From NCBI GenBank assembly GCA_038120095.1, contig JAYOKZ010000020.1, positions 1 to 51,804 of the forward strand: DNA of 51,804 bases, written 5' to 3'. The DNA comes from UBA2589 sp038120095. GTDB lineage: Bacteria; Gemmatimonadota; Gemmatimonadetes; Longimicrobiales; Gaopeijiaceae. The notes beneath the pieces were generated by a model that was not told where the DNA came from, made no database searches, and saw nothing but the letters and a program-made list of their open reading frames with translations. Position numbers and translations under genes: made by a program. Shown here piece after piece: positions 1 through 8,621 of this stretch (within the stretch, counting starts at the first letter, position 1; each line of letters starts with the position of its first letter).

Positions 1-210
1 GTCCCCATGCGTGCAACGGCTGCAGAGCAGGCGCTGGTTGGAATGGTCGTGAACGATGAATCGATCGAATCAGCTGGACAGGCTGCCGCTCAGGAGTCCG
101 ACCCCTCGGCAGACCTCAGGGGTTCAGTGGACTACAAGAGGGATGTCACGCGCGTGCTCGTGAAGCGCGCCATTCAAAAGGCTGTCAAGCGCGCCCAGGG
201 AGGTGCATGA
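1..210 (+). CDS. coxM: CO dehydrogenase medium (FAD) subunit, C-terminal fragment
   Basis: Only the last 69 codons lie in the window; the gene continues beyond the left edge. The fragment has the ending typical of the CO-dehydrogenase flavoprotein C-terminal domain (an Asp-Leu-Arg-Gly-Ser stretch, then YKRDVTRVLVKRA). The medium subunit binds FAD and passes electrons from the iron-sulfur subunit to the quinone pool. Its stop codon overlaps the start of the small subunit, and the M-S-L order is that of form I CO dehydrogenase operons. The identification rests on a short piece plus context; the FAD-binding domain itself is not visible. Confidence 0.85.
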   Translation, partial: VPMRATAAEQALVGMVVNDESIESAGQAAAQESDPSADLRGSVDYKRDVTRVLVKRAIQKAVKRAQGGA

Positions 211-704
211 TGAGCAAACATACGATCACGGTGAACGTGAATGGCGAGGACGTCACGCGGGAAGTGGACGGACGGACGCTCCTGGTTCACTTCATCAGGG
301 AAGACCTCAGCCTGACCGGCACGCACATCGGATGTGACACGACCAGCTGCGGGGCGTGCACGGTGCACCTGGACGGACGGGCGGTGAAGAGCTGTACGAT
401 CTTCGCGGTTCAGGCGGACGGGCAATCCGTGGAGACGGTCGAGGGCCTCTCTTCGGGAGCTGAGCTCCACCCCCTGCAGGAAGGTTTCTGGGAGAAGCAC
501 GGCCTCCAGTGCGGTTACTGCACGCCGGGCATGCTCATGACCGCCAAGGAGTTGCTCGAGCACAATCCGGACCCCACGGAAGAGGAGATTCGGTGGGGCA
601 TCTCGGGCAACCTGTGCCGCTGCACCGGCTACAACAAAATCGTCGAAGCCATCCAGTACGCCGCCGAGAAAATGCGGGACAGCCATGAGGAGGCCGCGGT
701 ATGA
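207..704 (+). CDS. coxS: CO dehydrogenase small subunit (two 2Fe-2S clusters)
   Basis: This is the iron-sulfur subunit of a molybdenum hydroxylase. At 165 residues it has the usual family length. The plant-type 2Fe-2S motif is at Cys43, Cys48, Cys51 and Cys63, and the second cluster is at Cys102, Cys105, Cys137 and Cys139 (CGYCTPGM and GNLCRCTGY). It carries electrons from the Mo-Cu centre of the large subunit to the FAD subunit. ATG at 207 overlaps the coxM stop; a second ATG at 210 is better spaced from the GGAGG at about 199-203, so the true start may be one codon later. It overlaps coxL by four bases (ATGA), so the three subunits are translationally coupled. Confidence 0.95.
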   Translation: MMSKHTITVNVNGEDVTREVDGRTLLVHFIREDLSLTGTHIGCDTTSCGACTVHLDGRAVKSCTIFAVQADGQSVETVEGLSSGAELHPLQEGFWEKHGLQCGYCTPGMLMTAKELLEHNPDPTEEEIRWGISGNLCRCTGYNKIVEAIQYAAEKMRDSHEEAAV

Positions 705-3136
705 GTCACGTAGAGGATCGCGTACAGGAGATGCATCCGGTCCCCGACGGCAGCTCCGCCGTCGTGGAGACGACCGAAGAAGTCCGCGTCACCACGCCCG
801 AAAACATTTGCGGCATGGGTCACCGAATGAAGCGGAAAGAGGACTCCCGCTTCATTCGCGGCAAGGGCAACTATGTCGATGACGTGAAGCTGCCGGGCAT
901 GCTGTACATGGACATTGTTCGGAGTCCGTACGCGCACGCGAAAATTCTCGACATCGACCCGAGCGAAGCGCTTGCCACTCCCGGGGTCGTCGCCGTCATC
1001 ACCGGAAAGGACCTGGAGGCCGCGGGCGGACTGCACTGGATGCCGACGCTCATGTCGGACACTCAGATGGTCCTCCCGATCGACAAGGTGGTCTACTTCG
1101 CCCAGGAGGTGTGCGCCGTCATCGCGACAGACCGATACATCGCGGCGGATGCCGTGGAGAAGGTCTTCGTCGACTATGAGCCTCTCCCGGCCGTCGTCGA
1201 TCCGTTCAAGGCGATGGAAGACGAAGTGATCGTCCGGGACGACAAGGACGAGAAAACGAACCACATCTGGCACTGGGAGGCGGGCGACAAGGACGCCACC
1301 GACCAGATCTTCGCAGAGGCTGCCACGGTCGTCCGGGAGAAGATGCACATCCCGAGGATTCATGTCGCCTCGATCGAAACATGCGGCATGGTGGCGAATT
1401 ACAACCCCGCCACGGAAAAGATGCAGCTGTACATGACGACGCAGGCGCCGCACGCGATCCGCACGGTGTTCGCGCTCGTGGCAGGACTTCCGGAGCAGAA
1501 GATCCAGGTCATCTCACCCGACATCGGCGGCGGCTTCGGGGGCAAGGTTCCCGTGTATCCGGGTTACGTGATCTGCGCGGTCGCGAGTCTCGTCACCGGG
1601 AAGCCCGTCAAGTGGATTGAGGACCGCAGCGAAAACCTCCAGGCAGACTCCTTCGCCCGCGATTACCACATCGATGCGGAGATGGCAGCCGACGCGAACG
1701 GCAAGATTACGGGGCTGCGGGTGAAGACGCTCGCGGATCACGGGGCAGCCGATGCCGCCGCCAATCCGTCGAAGTTCCCTGCGGGCCTGTACAGCATCTG
1801 CACGGGATCCTACGACATGAAGGCCGCTCACGTCGAAGTCGACGGCGTGTACACGACGAAGCCCCCGGGAGGCGTCGCCTATCGCTGCTCGTTCCGGGTG
1901 ACCGAGGCAGTGCACATGATCGAGCGCATGGCCGACATCATGGCGCACGAGCTCGGAGAAGACCCGGCCGATTTTCGGATGAAAAACTTCATCCAGCCGG
2001 ACCAGTTCCCGTACAAGTCGCCCACGGCCTGGGAGTATGACTCCGGCAACTACCCGGCCGCGCTCCAGAAGGCGATGGAGATGATCGATTACCGGGCCCT
2101 TCGCGAGGAGCAGAAGGAGAAGCGCGCCCGAGGCGAGTACATGGGTATCGGGATCTCGAGCTTCACCGAAGTGGTGGGAGCAGGCAACTCGCGAGACTTC
2201 GACATCCTCGGAATCAATATGTTCGATTCCGCAGAAATTCGAATTCATCCGACGGGCAAGGCGATCGCCAGATTCGGGACGAAGTCTCAGGGCCAGGGCC
2301 ACGAGACGACGTACGCCCAGATCGTCGCAGAGGAACTCGGCATTCCGGCCTCGGACATCGAGGTCGAAGAGGGCGACACGGATACCGCACCGTACGGGCT
2401 CGGCACGTACGCCAGCCGGTCCACCCCGACCGCGGGTGCCGCAGCGGCCATGGCTGCCCGAAAGATCAAGGCCAAGGCCCGCAAGATCGCGGCACACCTG
2501 CTCGAGGTCGGTGAGGATGACCTGGAGTGGAACGTGGACCGTTGGCAGGTGCAGGGGTCACCGGATCAGCACAAGACGATCCAGGACATCGCGTTTGCGG
2601 CGTACACGAACCATCCCCACGGGATGGAGGCCGGGCTCGAGGCGACGGATTACTACGATCCGCCCAACATGACCTTCCCCTTCGGCAGCTACATCGCGGT
2701 TGTCGACATCGACAAGGGGACCGGCAACGTGACCGTTCGCCGCTTCGTGGCCATCGATGACTGCGGTCACATCATCAATCCGATGATCGTCGAGGGACAG
2801 GTGGAAGGTGGCCTGACGCAGGGTCTCGCCCCTGCGCTCTTCGAGGAGATCGTGTACGACGAGCACGGGCAGAACCTGTCCGGAACGTTCGCCGATTACC
2901 TGCTCCCGACGGCGGTCGAATCGCCGAAGTGGGAAACGGGCCACACGATCACCCCGTCTCCGCACCACCCTCTGGGTGCCAAGGGAGTGGGTGAATCGCC
3001 GACGGTCGGGGCTCCCCCGGCCATTGCCAACGCCGTTGTAGATGCCTTGTGGCATCTCGGCGTCCGGCATATCGACATCCCGATCACACCTGAGCGGGTA
3101 TGGAAGGCGCTGCGCGATGCCGGCGTGAGTGACTGA
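701..3136 (+). CDS. coxL: Form I aerobic CO dehydrogenase large subunit (Mo-Cu active site)
   Basis: This is the catalytic subunit that oxidises CO with water to CO2. At 811 residues it matches the family. Decisive is the active-site loop AYRCSFR, with Cys396 in the position of the copper-binding cysteine: AYxCSFR defines form I (true CO-oxidising) CoxL, while form II relatives carry AYRGAGR. A C-terminal GVGESP motif supplies Glu765 at the place of the catalytic glutamate of the family. ATG at 701 overlaps the coxS stop and follows a GAGGAGG sequence. A stable hairpin separates it from the maturation gene downstream. Xanthine dehydrogenase is excluded by the cysteine loop and by the separate M, S and L subunits. 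Confidence 0.96.
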   Translation: MSHVEDRVQEMHPVPDGSSAVVETTEEVRVTTPENICGMGHRMKRKEDSRFIRGKGNYVDDVKLPGMLYMDIVRSPYAHAKILDIDPSEALATPGVVAVITGKDLEAAGGLHWMPTLMSDTQMVLPIDKVVYFAQEVCAVIATDRYIAADAVEKVFVDYEPLPAVVDPFKAMEDEVIVRDDKDEKTNHIWHWEAGDKDATDQIFAEAATVVREKMHIPRIHVASIETCGMVANYNPATEKMQLYMTTQAPHAIRTVFALVAGLPEQKIQVISPDIGGGFGGKVPVYPGYVICAVASLVTGKPVKWIEDRSENLQADSFARDYHIDAEMAADANGKITGLRVKTLADHGAADAAANPSKFPAGLYSICTGSYDMKAAHVEVDGVYTTKPPGGVAYRCSFRVTEAVHMIERMADIMAHELGEDPADFRMKNFIQPDQFPYKSPTAWEYDSGNYPAALQKAMEMIDYRALREEQKEKRARGEYMGIGISSFTEVVGAGNSRDFDILGINMFDSAEIRIHPTGKAIARFGTKSQGQGHETTYAQIVAEELGIPASDIEVEEGDTDTAPYGLGTYASRSTPTAGAAAAMAARKIKAKARKIAAHLLEVGEDDLEWNVDRWQVQGSPDQHKTIQDIAFAAYTNHPHGMEAGLEATDYYDPPNMTFPFGSYIAVVDIDKGTGNVTVRRFVAIDDCGHIINPMIVEGQVEGGLTQGLAPALFEEIVYDEHGQNLSGTFADYLLPTAVESPKWETGHTITPSPHHPLGAKGVGESPTVGAPPAIANAVVDALWHLGVRHIDIPITPERVWKALRDAGVSD

Positions 3137-3157
3137 GCCTTCTCTTCACGACATCGA

Positions 3158-3189
3158 GTGGGGTCGGGAGCCGTCGCTCCCGGCCCCAC
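3158..3189 (+). promoter_or_regulatory. Strong intra-operon RNA hairpin between coxL and the XdhC-YHS gene
   Basis: A 14-bp stem (GTGGGGTCGGGAGC at 3158-3171 and GCTCCCGGCCCCAC at 3176-3189, with one G-T pair) encloses a CGTC loop. No T-run follows, so it is not a classical terminator. It ends just before the GAGG ribosome-binding sequence of the next gene. A role in 3' protection of the coxMSL message or in lowering expression of the maturation gene is inference. Confidence 0.6.
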
Positions 3190-3201
3190 CGAGGCGAGCA
3201 C

Positions 3202-4203
3202 ATGTTTGACGAGTACTTCGCGAAGGCTCAGGAGCTCCGCTCGGCAGGGACGCCTTTTGCGACCGCCGTGGTCGTCCGGGCGGAGCGTCCGACCTCAGGC
3301 AAGCCCGGTGATCGTGCGATTGTCACCGTAGACGGCACGATGTTCGGTTGGATCGGGGGCAGTTGCGCCCAGCCGACGGTCATCCAGGAAGCGACCGCCG
3401 CACTGGCAGACGGAGCAACTCGACTCATTCGACTCTCACCCGACCCCGGGAGCCAACCTCTCCCGGACGGCGTCTCCGAAGTCGCCATGACGTGCTTCAG
3501 TGGAGGGACTCTGGACATCTTCATCGAACCCCATCACCCGACTCCGCAGATTCTGATCGCTGGAAGCCTTCCAGTCGCGAGGAGCCTGGCTCAGTTGAGT
3601 CAGGCGATGGGTTACCGCGTCATCGCCGTCGATCCGACCGAGGATGGCTCTGTTCCTCACGCGGACCTGGTCCTTCATGACCTCGCGGAGATCCCGGAGG
3701 TGGCAGGCCCGCTCACATTCGCCGTCGTGGCGACGCATGGGGACTTCGACGAACCGGCGCTGAAAGCGATTCTCGAGTCCGATGCAGCCTACGTGGGGCT
3801 CGTGGCCAGTCGTGTACGTGGGGAGACCGTGATGGCGCATCTGCGCGTGGAGGGCATGGACGATGCCACGCTGGACCGGGTGAGCTTCCCTGCCGGACTG
3901 GACATCCAGGCCCGGCGGGGTGACGAGATCGCGGTGTCCATCCTCGCCGAGATCATTCAGGTCCGCCGGTCGATGGACGACCTCGCATGGAAGGACGACG
4001 CGCCGAGTTCCTGCTGTGGGTCATCGACCACGACACCAGAACCAGCGGTCGAGGTCGCCATCGATCCGATATGCAAGATGGAAGTCCGGGTCGCAGGGGC
4101 ACTCCACACGTTCGAACACGAGGGCGACACCTATTACTTCTGCTGCCCCGGATGCCGCGCTCGATTTGCTGAAGCGCCGCAGGAGTTCCTTGCGGCCGGG
4201 TAA
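3202..4203 (+). CDS. XdhC/CoxF-type molybdenum cofactor maturation protein with C-terminal YHS domain
   Basis: XdhC-family proteins bind and modify the molybdenum cofactor and load it into Mo hydroxylases; the paralogues CoxF and CoxI do this for CO dehydrogenase. Here the N-terminal XdhC/CoxI domain covers about residues 8-105, with the GWIGGSCAQP motif (Cys55), and a Rossmann-type XdhC C-terminal domain covers about 114-250. A short linker with CysCys (271-272) leads to an unusual addition: a YHS domain at about 285-330 with Cys291 and a CCPGC cluster (314, 315, 318), a fold found in metal-handling proteins. The gene lies 65 bp after coxL on the same strand, so it very likely matures this enzyme. 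A metal (perhaps copper) role for the YHS part is inference. Confidence 0.88.
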   Translation: MFDEYFAKAQELRSAGTPFATAVVVRAERPTSGKPGDRAIVTVDGTMFGWIGGSCAQPTVIQEATAALADGATRLIRLSPDPGSQPLPDGVSEVAMTCFSGGTLDIFIEPHHPTPQILIAGSLPVARSLAQLSQAMGYRVIAVDPTEDGSVPHADLVLHDLAEIPEVAGPLTFAVVATHGDFDEPALKAILESDAAYVGLVASRVRGETVMAHLRVEGMDDATLDRVSFPAGLDIQARRGDEIAVSILAEIIQVRRSMDDLAWKDDAPSSCCGSSTTTPEPAVEVAIDPICKMEVRVAGALHTFEHEGDTYYFCCPGCRARFAEAPQEFLAAG

Positions 4204-4204
4204 C

Positions 4205-5194
4205 GTGCCGGCGCCGAAGTCCGACCTCGACGATCTCGATTTCGTTCGGCTTCGAGATCTCGCTGACACGGCCGTACTGATCGCGGTTTCACTCGAGACC
4301 GGGCTGTTTTCTGCTCTTCATTCGCGACCCGGCACCGTTGAGCAGGTGGCCCGCTCGCTTGCGTTCGACGAACGTGCGCTTCGTCTTGTCCTGATCGCCC
4401 TCGCGGACACCGGATTGGTTATCGCGTCGGACGGGGTGTTCTCCCTTTCCGAGCGAGCCGCCCGCGAACTCGGCTCCCCGGATGCGCCTGACTTTGCAGG
4501 TGGCGGGTTTCCCCAATGGCTGCGTTCCCTGCGGGCAACCACCCGCCTGGGAGAGGTGCTGGAGCGCGGTGGCCCACTCGACCCGCGGCCGGCGGAACGG
4601 AGTCCCCAACGCGCGGCTCACTTCACCGCAGCCATGGCTGCTGCACCAAGAGCCCGACTCGAACGCCTCGTCGACCTCTGCCTGTCGCGGCATCCGAACG
4701 CCTCCAACGTGCTCGATATCGGCGGTGGGCCCGGGCATATCACTCGGCTCTTCATCGAGAGAGGCCTGCGCGGCACGCTCCTCGACACCGCAGACATTCT
4801 CGAGCATGCCGGACAGGCCTATGGACTCGACGCCGTGACGGGGTTGAACGTGGTAGCAGCGGACTTCAACAAAGACCCGCTGCCGAAGGGGCCGTTCGAC
4901 ATCGTGCTCCTGTCGAACGTGCTGCACATTTACGGGCCAGACACGGTACGGGCCCTGCTGCGCGCCGTAAGCGACGTTCTTTCGCCGCATGGGTTGGTGG
5001 CGATCCAGGAGTTCCTCCTGGGAAGATCTCCACACGCGGGGCGACTCGGTCTACGAATGCTCCTCAAATCCGAGGACGGCGAAGCCTACTCCTCCGAACA
5101 GCTGGGTGGCTGGCTGTCGGAGGCCGGCATCCACGACCTTCGCATCGACGAACTCGACCCGGAGCGCCAGCTGATGACCGGCATCCGACGGTGA
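4205..5194 (+). CDS. SAM-dependent O-methyltransferase-like protein (COMT type)
   Basis: A class I methyltransferase of the O-methyltransferase family 2 layout: a winged-helix dimerisation domain in the first ~110 residues, then a Rossmann domain with the SAM-binding motif VLDIGGGPG at about residues 170-180 and the later LSNVLHIYG strand. The substrate cannot be read from sequence. GTG 4205 follows the preceding stop by one base; TTG 4190, just after AGGAG, is an equally possible start that would overlap the XdhC-YHS gene. Upstream in-frame codons overlap that gene deeply and were rejected. The tight junction suggests co-transcription with the cox operon, but no CO-oxidation role is known for such an enzyme. 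Confidence 0.8.
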   Translation: MPAPKSDLDDLDFVRLRDLADTAVLIAVSLETGLFSALHSRPGTVEQVARSLAFDERALRLVLIALADTGLVIASDGVFSLSERAARELGSPDAPDFAGGGFPQWLRSLRATTRLGEVLERGGPLDPRPAERSPQRAAHFTAAMAAAPRARLERLVDLCLSRHPNASNVLDIGGGPGHITRLFIERGLRGTLLDTADILEHAGQAYGLDAVTGLNVVAADFNKDPLPKGPFDIVLLSNVLHIYGPDTVRALLRAVSDVLSPHGLVAIQEFLLGRSPHAGRLGLRMLLKSEDGEAYSSEQLGGWLSEAGIHDLRIDELDPERQLMTGIRR

Positions 5195-5271
5195 GCGACA
5201 GATTCAGGCAGGCCGACAGAACGAGCCGACCAGCCGCAGATTCCGTGCCCAGACCCGAACGGGAACATCCC

Positions 5272-6153
5272 ATGCAAACGACGATCCGCACCTCCATCGC
5301 CATCCTCGCCGCCGCTCTGCTCTGCGGGCACCCCCGCCCTGCAACCGCGCAGGCCGTCGACTTCGGCCGAGGGGCGTTGCCTGTTCACGCGCCGACCTCG
5401 TTCGAAGCTTCTGCTCCCCGGCCCCTCGTCATCCTGCTGCACGGCTACGGCTCAAACGGCGCGCGGCATGATCGGTACCTGAACTTCCGGACATGGGTCG
5501 ACGAGTATGGCTTTTTCCTCGTCTCACCCGACGGGACGGAGGCCGAGACAGAGCGGAAGCCGCGCTTCTGGAACGCGTCGGCGGCTTGCTGCAACTTCGC
5601 CGGAAGCACGGTCGACGACTCAGGCTACATCCTCGGGATCATCGACGACATGAAAGCTCGCTATCCCGTCGATGCGGACCGGGTGTTTCTGATCGGGCAC
5701 TCGAACGGAGGATTCATGTCGTTCCGCGTGGCTCGCGAGCATTCGGAAGAAATCGCAGCCATCGTCAGCCTGGCCGGCGCCGCAGCCTCGAGGGACCTGC
5801 CGGCTCCGAACAGTCCGGTGCACATCCTCCAGATCCATGGCACCCGTGATGAGACGATCCTCTTCGAGGGGGGGGAGCTCGGTGGGACAGCCTATCCCGG
5901 CGCCGTGGAGACGGTCGCACGGTGGGCGGCGTACAACGGCTGCCGGGCAGAGGGGACGGTGATGGACGAAGCCCTGGATCTCGATGATGCGGTCGATGGC
6001 GCGGAGACGGTCGTCACCCGATTCGACGGCGACTGTCGACCGGGCGGCTCCGCCGAGCTCTGGACCATTCAGGAAGGCGCCCACAGCCCGGACCTCTCCG
6101 AACGTTTCGCGCCGGAGGTCGTGGAATGGCTATTCGCCCACCCGAAGCGTTGA
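5272..6153 (+). CDS. Secreted PHB-depolymerase/LpqC-type alpha/beta hydrolase esterase
   Basis: A 293-residue exported esterase. The signal peptide ends near ATAQA (about residue 27). The alpha/beta-hydrolase core shows the oxyanion HGYGSNG region, the nucleophile elbow GHSNGG (Ser144), an acid in GTRDE (Asp193) and a histidine in EGAHSPD (His271), which completes the triad. The family (PHB depolymerase, feruloyl and acetylxylan esterase-like) cleaves ester bonds in polymers or plant-derived material outside the cell; the substrate is unknown. ATG 5272 is chosen because the signal peptide starts there. The gene lies 77 bp after the methyltransferase and converges on the phosphorus operon. Confidence 0.85.
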   Translation: MQTTIRTSIAILAAALLCGHPRPATAQAVDFGRGALPVHAPTSFEASAPRPLVILLHGYGSNGARHDRYLNFRTWVDEYGFFLVSPDGTEAETERKPRFWNASAACCNFAGSTVDDSGYILGIIDDMKARYPVDADRVFLIGHSNGGFMSFRVAREHSEEIAAIVSLAGAAASRDLPAPNSPVHILQIHGTRDETILFEGGELGGTAYPGAVETVARWAAYNGCRAEGTVMDEALDLDDAVDGAETVVTRFDGDCRPGGSAELWTIQEGAHSPDLSERFAPEVVEWLFAHPKR

Positions 6154-6206
6154 GGTCGCCCCAGCGCACATCGGAAGGCGAACGGCGTCCCAATCCCGCG
6201 TGACCT

Positions 6207-7022
6207 TCACGCCAGACGCGAGCGCACCCGGGCGGAGACCCACTCCGCAACGACAACCGTGGCCAGGATCACCCCGAGGATCACACTGACGCGGGACCAC
6301 GCCAGCGCATCGATCGACGATTGCAGGGCCATACCGAGACCTCCGGCGCCGACGATCCCGAGGATCGTCGCCTCCCTGATATTGATCTCCCATCGGTAGA
6401 CGCTGACACCCGCCATAACCGGTTGCACGTGGGGGATGAGACCGAACGCGAGGGCGTGAGCACGACCGGCACCAGTCGTGTGGAGTGCCGTCACTGGAAG
6501 CTCCGGAGCCTCTTCGATCGCTTCGTACACCAGCTTGCCGACGAAACCCACCGACCTGAGCGCGATCGCCATGATCCCGGCCAACAGCCCGGGTCCGATG
6601 AGTACAACCAGAATCAGGGCCCATATGATCGAGTTGACCGACCGCGAGGTCACGAGCACGAGTAGCGCAGCCGGGCGCAGCATCCGACGGGACGGGGTCG
6701 TCGTCCCGGCCGCCAGAAATGCCAGCGGGATCGCCATCAGGACCCCGAGCACGGTTCCCAGCGTAGCGATATGCAACGTGTCGATGACGGGCCGCGTGAG
6801 TTGGACCAGATAGGGAGAATCCGGCGGGAACATCCGAAGCCCCATGTCCTGAAGCTGCACCCCCGCATCGAGGACGAACGCCCAGTTTGTCGTGGCCGCG
6901 ACACGACGCCACGCCCACGCGAGCACCAGGGCTGCCAACAGCATCCCCACGGCTCGCCCGCGGCGTTGTGCCGGCGTATGCCGAGCCCATTCCCGTTCGG
7001 CAGCGCGCGCGTGATCAACCAT
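6207..7022 (-). CDS. phnE: Phosphonate/phosphite-type ABC transporter permease (second copy)
   Basis: A 271-residue inner-membrane permease. It has several hydrophobic segments and the cytoplasmic EAA-type coupling loop, ending with the ILGIVGAGGLGMAL block characteristic of PhnE. Its ATG overlaps the stop of the upstream permease (TGATG), so the pair is translationally coupled and probably forms a heterodimeric channel with the PhnC-like ATPase. A much longer in-frame reading exists upstream, but it runs antisense-like through the first permease and lacks membrane segments, so the start at 7022 is used. Last gene of the six-gene phosphorus operon. Confidence 0.92.
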   Translation of the reverse strand: MVDHARAAEREWARHTPAQRRGRAVGMLLAALVLAWAWRRVAATTNWAFVLDAGVQLQDMGLRMFPPDSPYLVQLTRPVIDTLHIATLGTVLGVLMAIPLAFLAAGTTTPSRRMLRPAALLVLVTSRSVNSIIWALILVVLIGPGLLAGIMAIALRSVGFVGKLVYEAIEEAPELPVTALHTTGAGRAHALAFGLIPHVQPVMAGVSVYRWEINIREATILGIVGAGGLGMALQSSIDALAWSRVSVILGVILATVVVAEWVSARVRSRLA

Positions 7023-7819
7023 CAGAGCAACCTCCGACGAAGACGGCTCGAGAGCAGCTCCGCACCGAACAGCATCGAGATGATCAGAATCAGGATCGCG
7101 GACACCGACTCGAACTCGTAGCGCGCAAACGCCGTGATCAGCGTGGCGCCGATTCCACCGGCCCCCACCAGCCCTATGATCGCAGACTCTCTGAAGTTGA
7201 TGTCCAGCCGATACAGCGTGAGGCCGAGGATACGCGGCATCACCTGCGGCAGGACGCCATACATGATCCGGCAGGCCCACGTCGCTCCGGCCGCCGTCAG
7301 CGCATCGAGCGGGCCCGGATCGATCTCCTCTACCGCCTCGGCAAGCAGCTTGCCGAGAAAACCCACCGTCGCGACACCCAGCGTCATGACGCCGGCAAAG
7401 CCCCCGAAGCCGAACATGGCCACGAAAAGGATTGCGACCAGGATCTCGTGAAAGGCTCGAAATACCGCCAGGGCTCCACGGCAAGCCGCGTAGATCGGCC
7501 CCGGAGCGAGATTCTTCGAAGCGCCGAGACCGAAGGGGACGGACAGCAGGAACCCCGCCGCTGTCGCAACCACGGTCATCGCCACGCTCTCCACGAGGCC
7601 TTCCCGTATGTCCGCCCAGCGAGTCATGAAGTCCGGCCGCAACCATCCACCGAAGAAATCGGCAGCCCTCGCCGCGCCCTCGGCGATGCGGGCACCATCC
7701 ACATCGACGGTCCATGCGGCGACGACCCCGTAGAACGCCGCCAACAACCACACCGCCCTCCGTGCCGACAGGCTGGCGATGCTGCGAGGAGGCCTCCATG
7801 TCCTGGCCCCGTCAGTCAC
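7022..7819 (-). CDS. phnE: Phosphonate/phosphite-type ABC transporter permease (first copy)
   Basis: A PhnE-family permease of 265 residues. Hydrophobic segments span the protein and the IIGLVGAGGIGATL coupling-loop block lies near the C terminus. GTG 7819 is preferred to the longer in-frame start at 7855 because an AAGGA ribosome-binding sequence sits eight bases before it and the overlap with the ATPase gene falls to eight bases. With the second permease it would form the membrane channel of a phosphonate, phosphite or phosphate-ester importer. Specificity lies in the binding protein and cannot be read from the permease. Confidence 0.9.
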   Translation of the reverse strand: MTDGARTWRPPRSIASLSARRAVWLLAAFYGVVAAWTVDVDGARIAEGAARAADFFGGWLRPDFMTRWADIREGLVESVAMTVVATAAGFLLSVPFGLGASKNLAPGPIYAACRGALAVFRAFHEILVAILFVAMFGFGGFAGVMTLGVATVGFLGKLLAEAVEEIDPGPLDALTAAGATWACRIMYGVLPQVMPRILGLTLYRLDINFRESAIIGLVGAGGIGATLITAFARYEFESVSAILILIISMLFGAELLSSRLRRRLL

Positions 7820-8621
7820 GGTGATCGTCCTTCGCGCCTCTGCCCGCGGCAACATGCGCCTCGACGGCCTCTTCTCCGTAGACTTCGGTCAATACCGCGT
7901 CCGTGAGTTCCGACGGGGGACCGTCGAACGCGATCCTCCCCTCGTGGAGCGCCAGGATCCTCGGGCAGAAGCGCCTCGCCAGCGGCACATCATGGAGGTT
8001 GATCAACGCCGAGAGCCCTCCCTCCACGCAGAGTTCGGAGATCAGGGTCATGATCCTCGCCGACGCAGCCGGATCCAGGCTGGCCGTCGGCTCGTCGACC
8101 AGCAGCAGCTTCGGATTCTGAAGCAGCGCGCGCGCAATCCCGACCCTCTGCCTCTGACCGCCGGACAATTCGTCACAGCGTCGATCCTCGAGGCCGGAGA
8201 GCCCCATGCGTTCGAGCAACTCGAACGCATGCGCCACGTCGACGGGATCGAACGTTCGACGCAGCGCCCGCCAGAAACTCGTCCGACCGAGCGCACCGCA
8301 CAGCACGTTCTCCATCACCGTGAGACGGTCCACGAGCGCATGCTCCTGGAAGATCATCCCCATGTGTCGACGTGCATCCCGCAGCCGGCCGGCGCCCAGG
8401 GTGGTCAGCTCCGTCCCCGCGAGACGAACCGAACCCGCTGTCGGCTCGACCAGCCGCTGGACCGCTCGGAGGAGTGTACTCTTCCCTGCACCGGACGCAC
8501 CGATCAGACCGACGATCTCCCGCGGCCCCATCGAAAACGAGAGATCATCGAGCACATCCGGGCCATCGCCGTACCGGACCACGAGGCCATCAACCTCGAG
8601 TACCAGATCCGGCGCACTCAT
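7812..8621 (-). CDS. phnC: Phosphonate/phosphite-type ABC transporter ATP-binding protein
   Basis: A 269-residue ABC ATPase that powers the importer. Walker A GASGAGKS, the Q-loop FQEH, the signature LSGGQRQR, Walker B LLLVDEPTAS and the switch histidine in INLHDV are all visible. The overall layout is that of PhnC. ATG 8621 overlaps the binding-protein stop (ATGA); an upstream extension would run into the binding-protein gene and has no ABC sequence. The order binding protein, ATPase, two permeases is typical of PhnDCE transporters. Confidence 0.94.
   Translation of the reverse strand: MSAPDLVLEVDGLVVRYGDGPDVLDDLSFSMGPREIVGLIGASGAGKSTLLRAVQRLVEPTAGSVRLAGTELTTLGAGRLRDARRHMGMIFQEHALVDRLTVMENVLCGALGRTSFWRALRRTFDPVDVAHAFELLERMGLSGLEDRRCDELSGGQRQRVGIARALLQNPKLLLVDEPTASLDPAASARIMTLISELCVEGGLSALINLHDVPLARRFCPRILALHEGRIAFDGPPSELTDAVLTEVYGEEAVEAHVAAGRGAKDDHRD

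Noticed and set aside
701..3136. Xanthine or aldehyde dehydrogenase identity for the large subunit
   Set aside because: The AYRCSFR copper-cysteine loop and the M-S-L gene order are those of form I CO dehydrogenase.
3920..4204. Longer start for the methyltransferase inside the maturase gene
   Set aside because: The extra sequence is Arg/Ser-rich and overlaps the YHS domain in another frame.
6207..7799. 530-codon reading of the second phnE as a fusion protein
   Set aside because: Its first half lies out of frame across the first phnE gene and has no membrane segments, while the PhnE sequence starts at 7022 with a coupled ATG.
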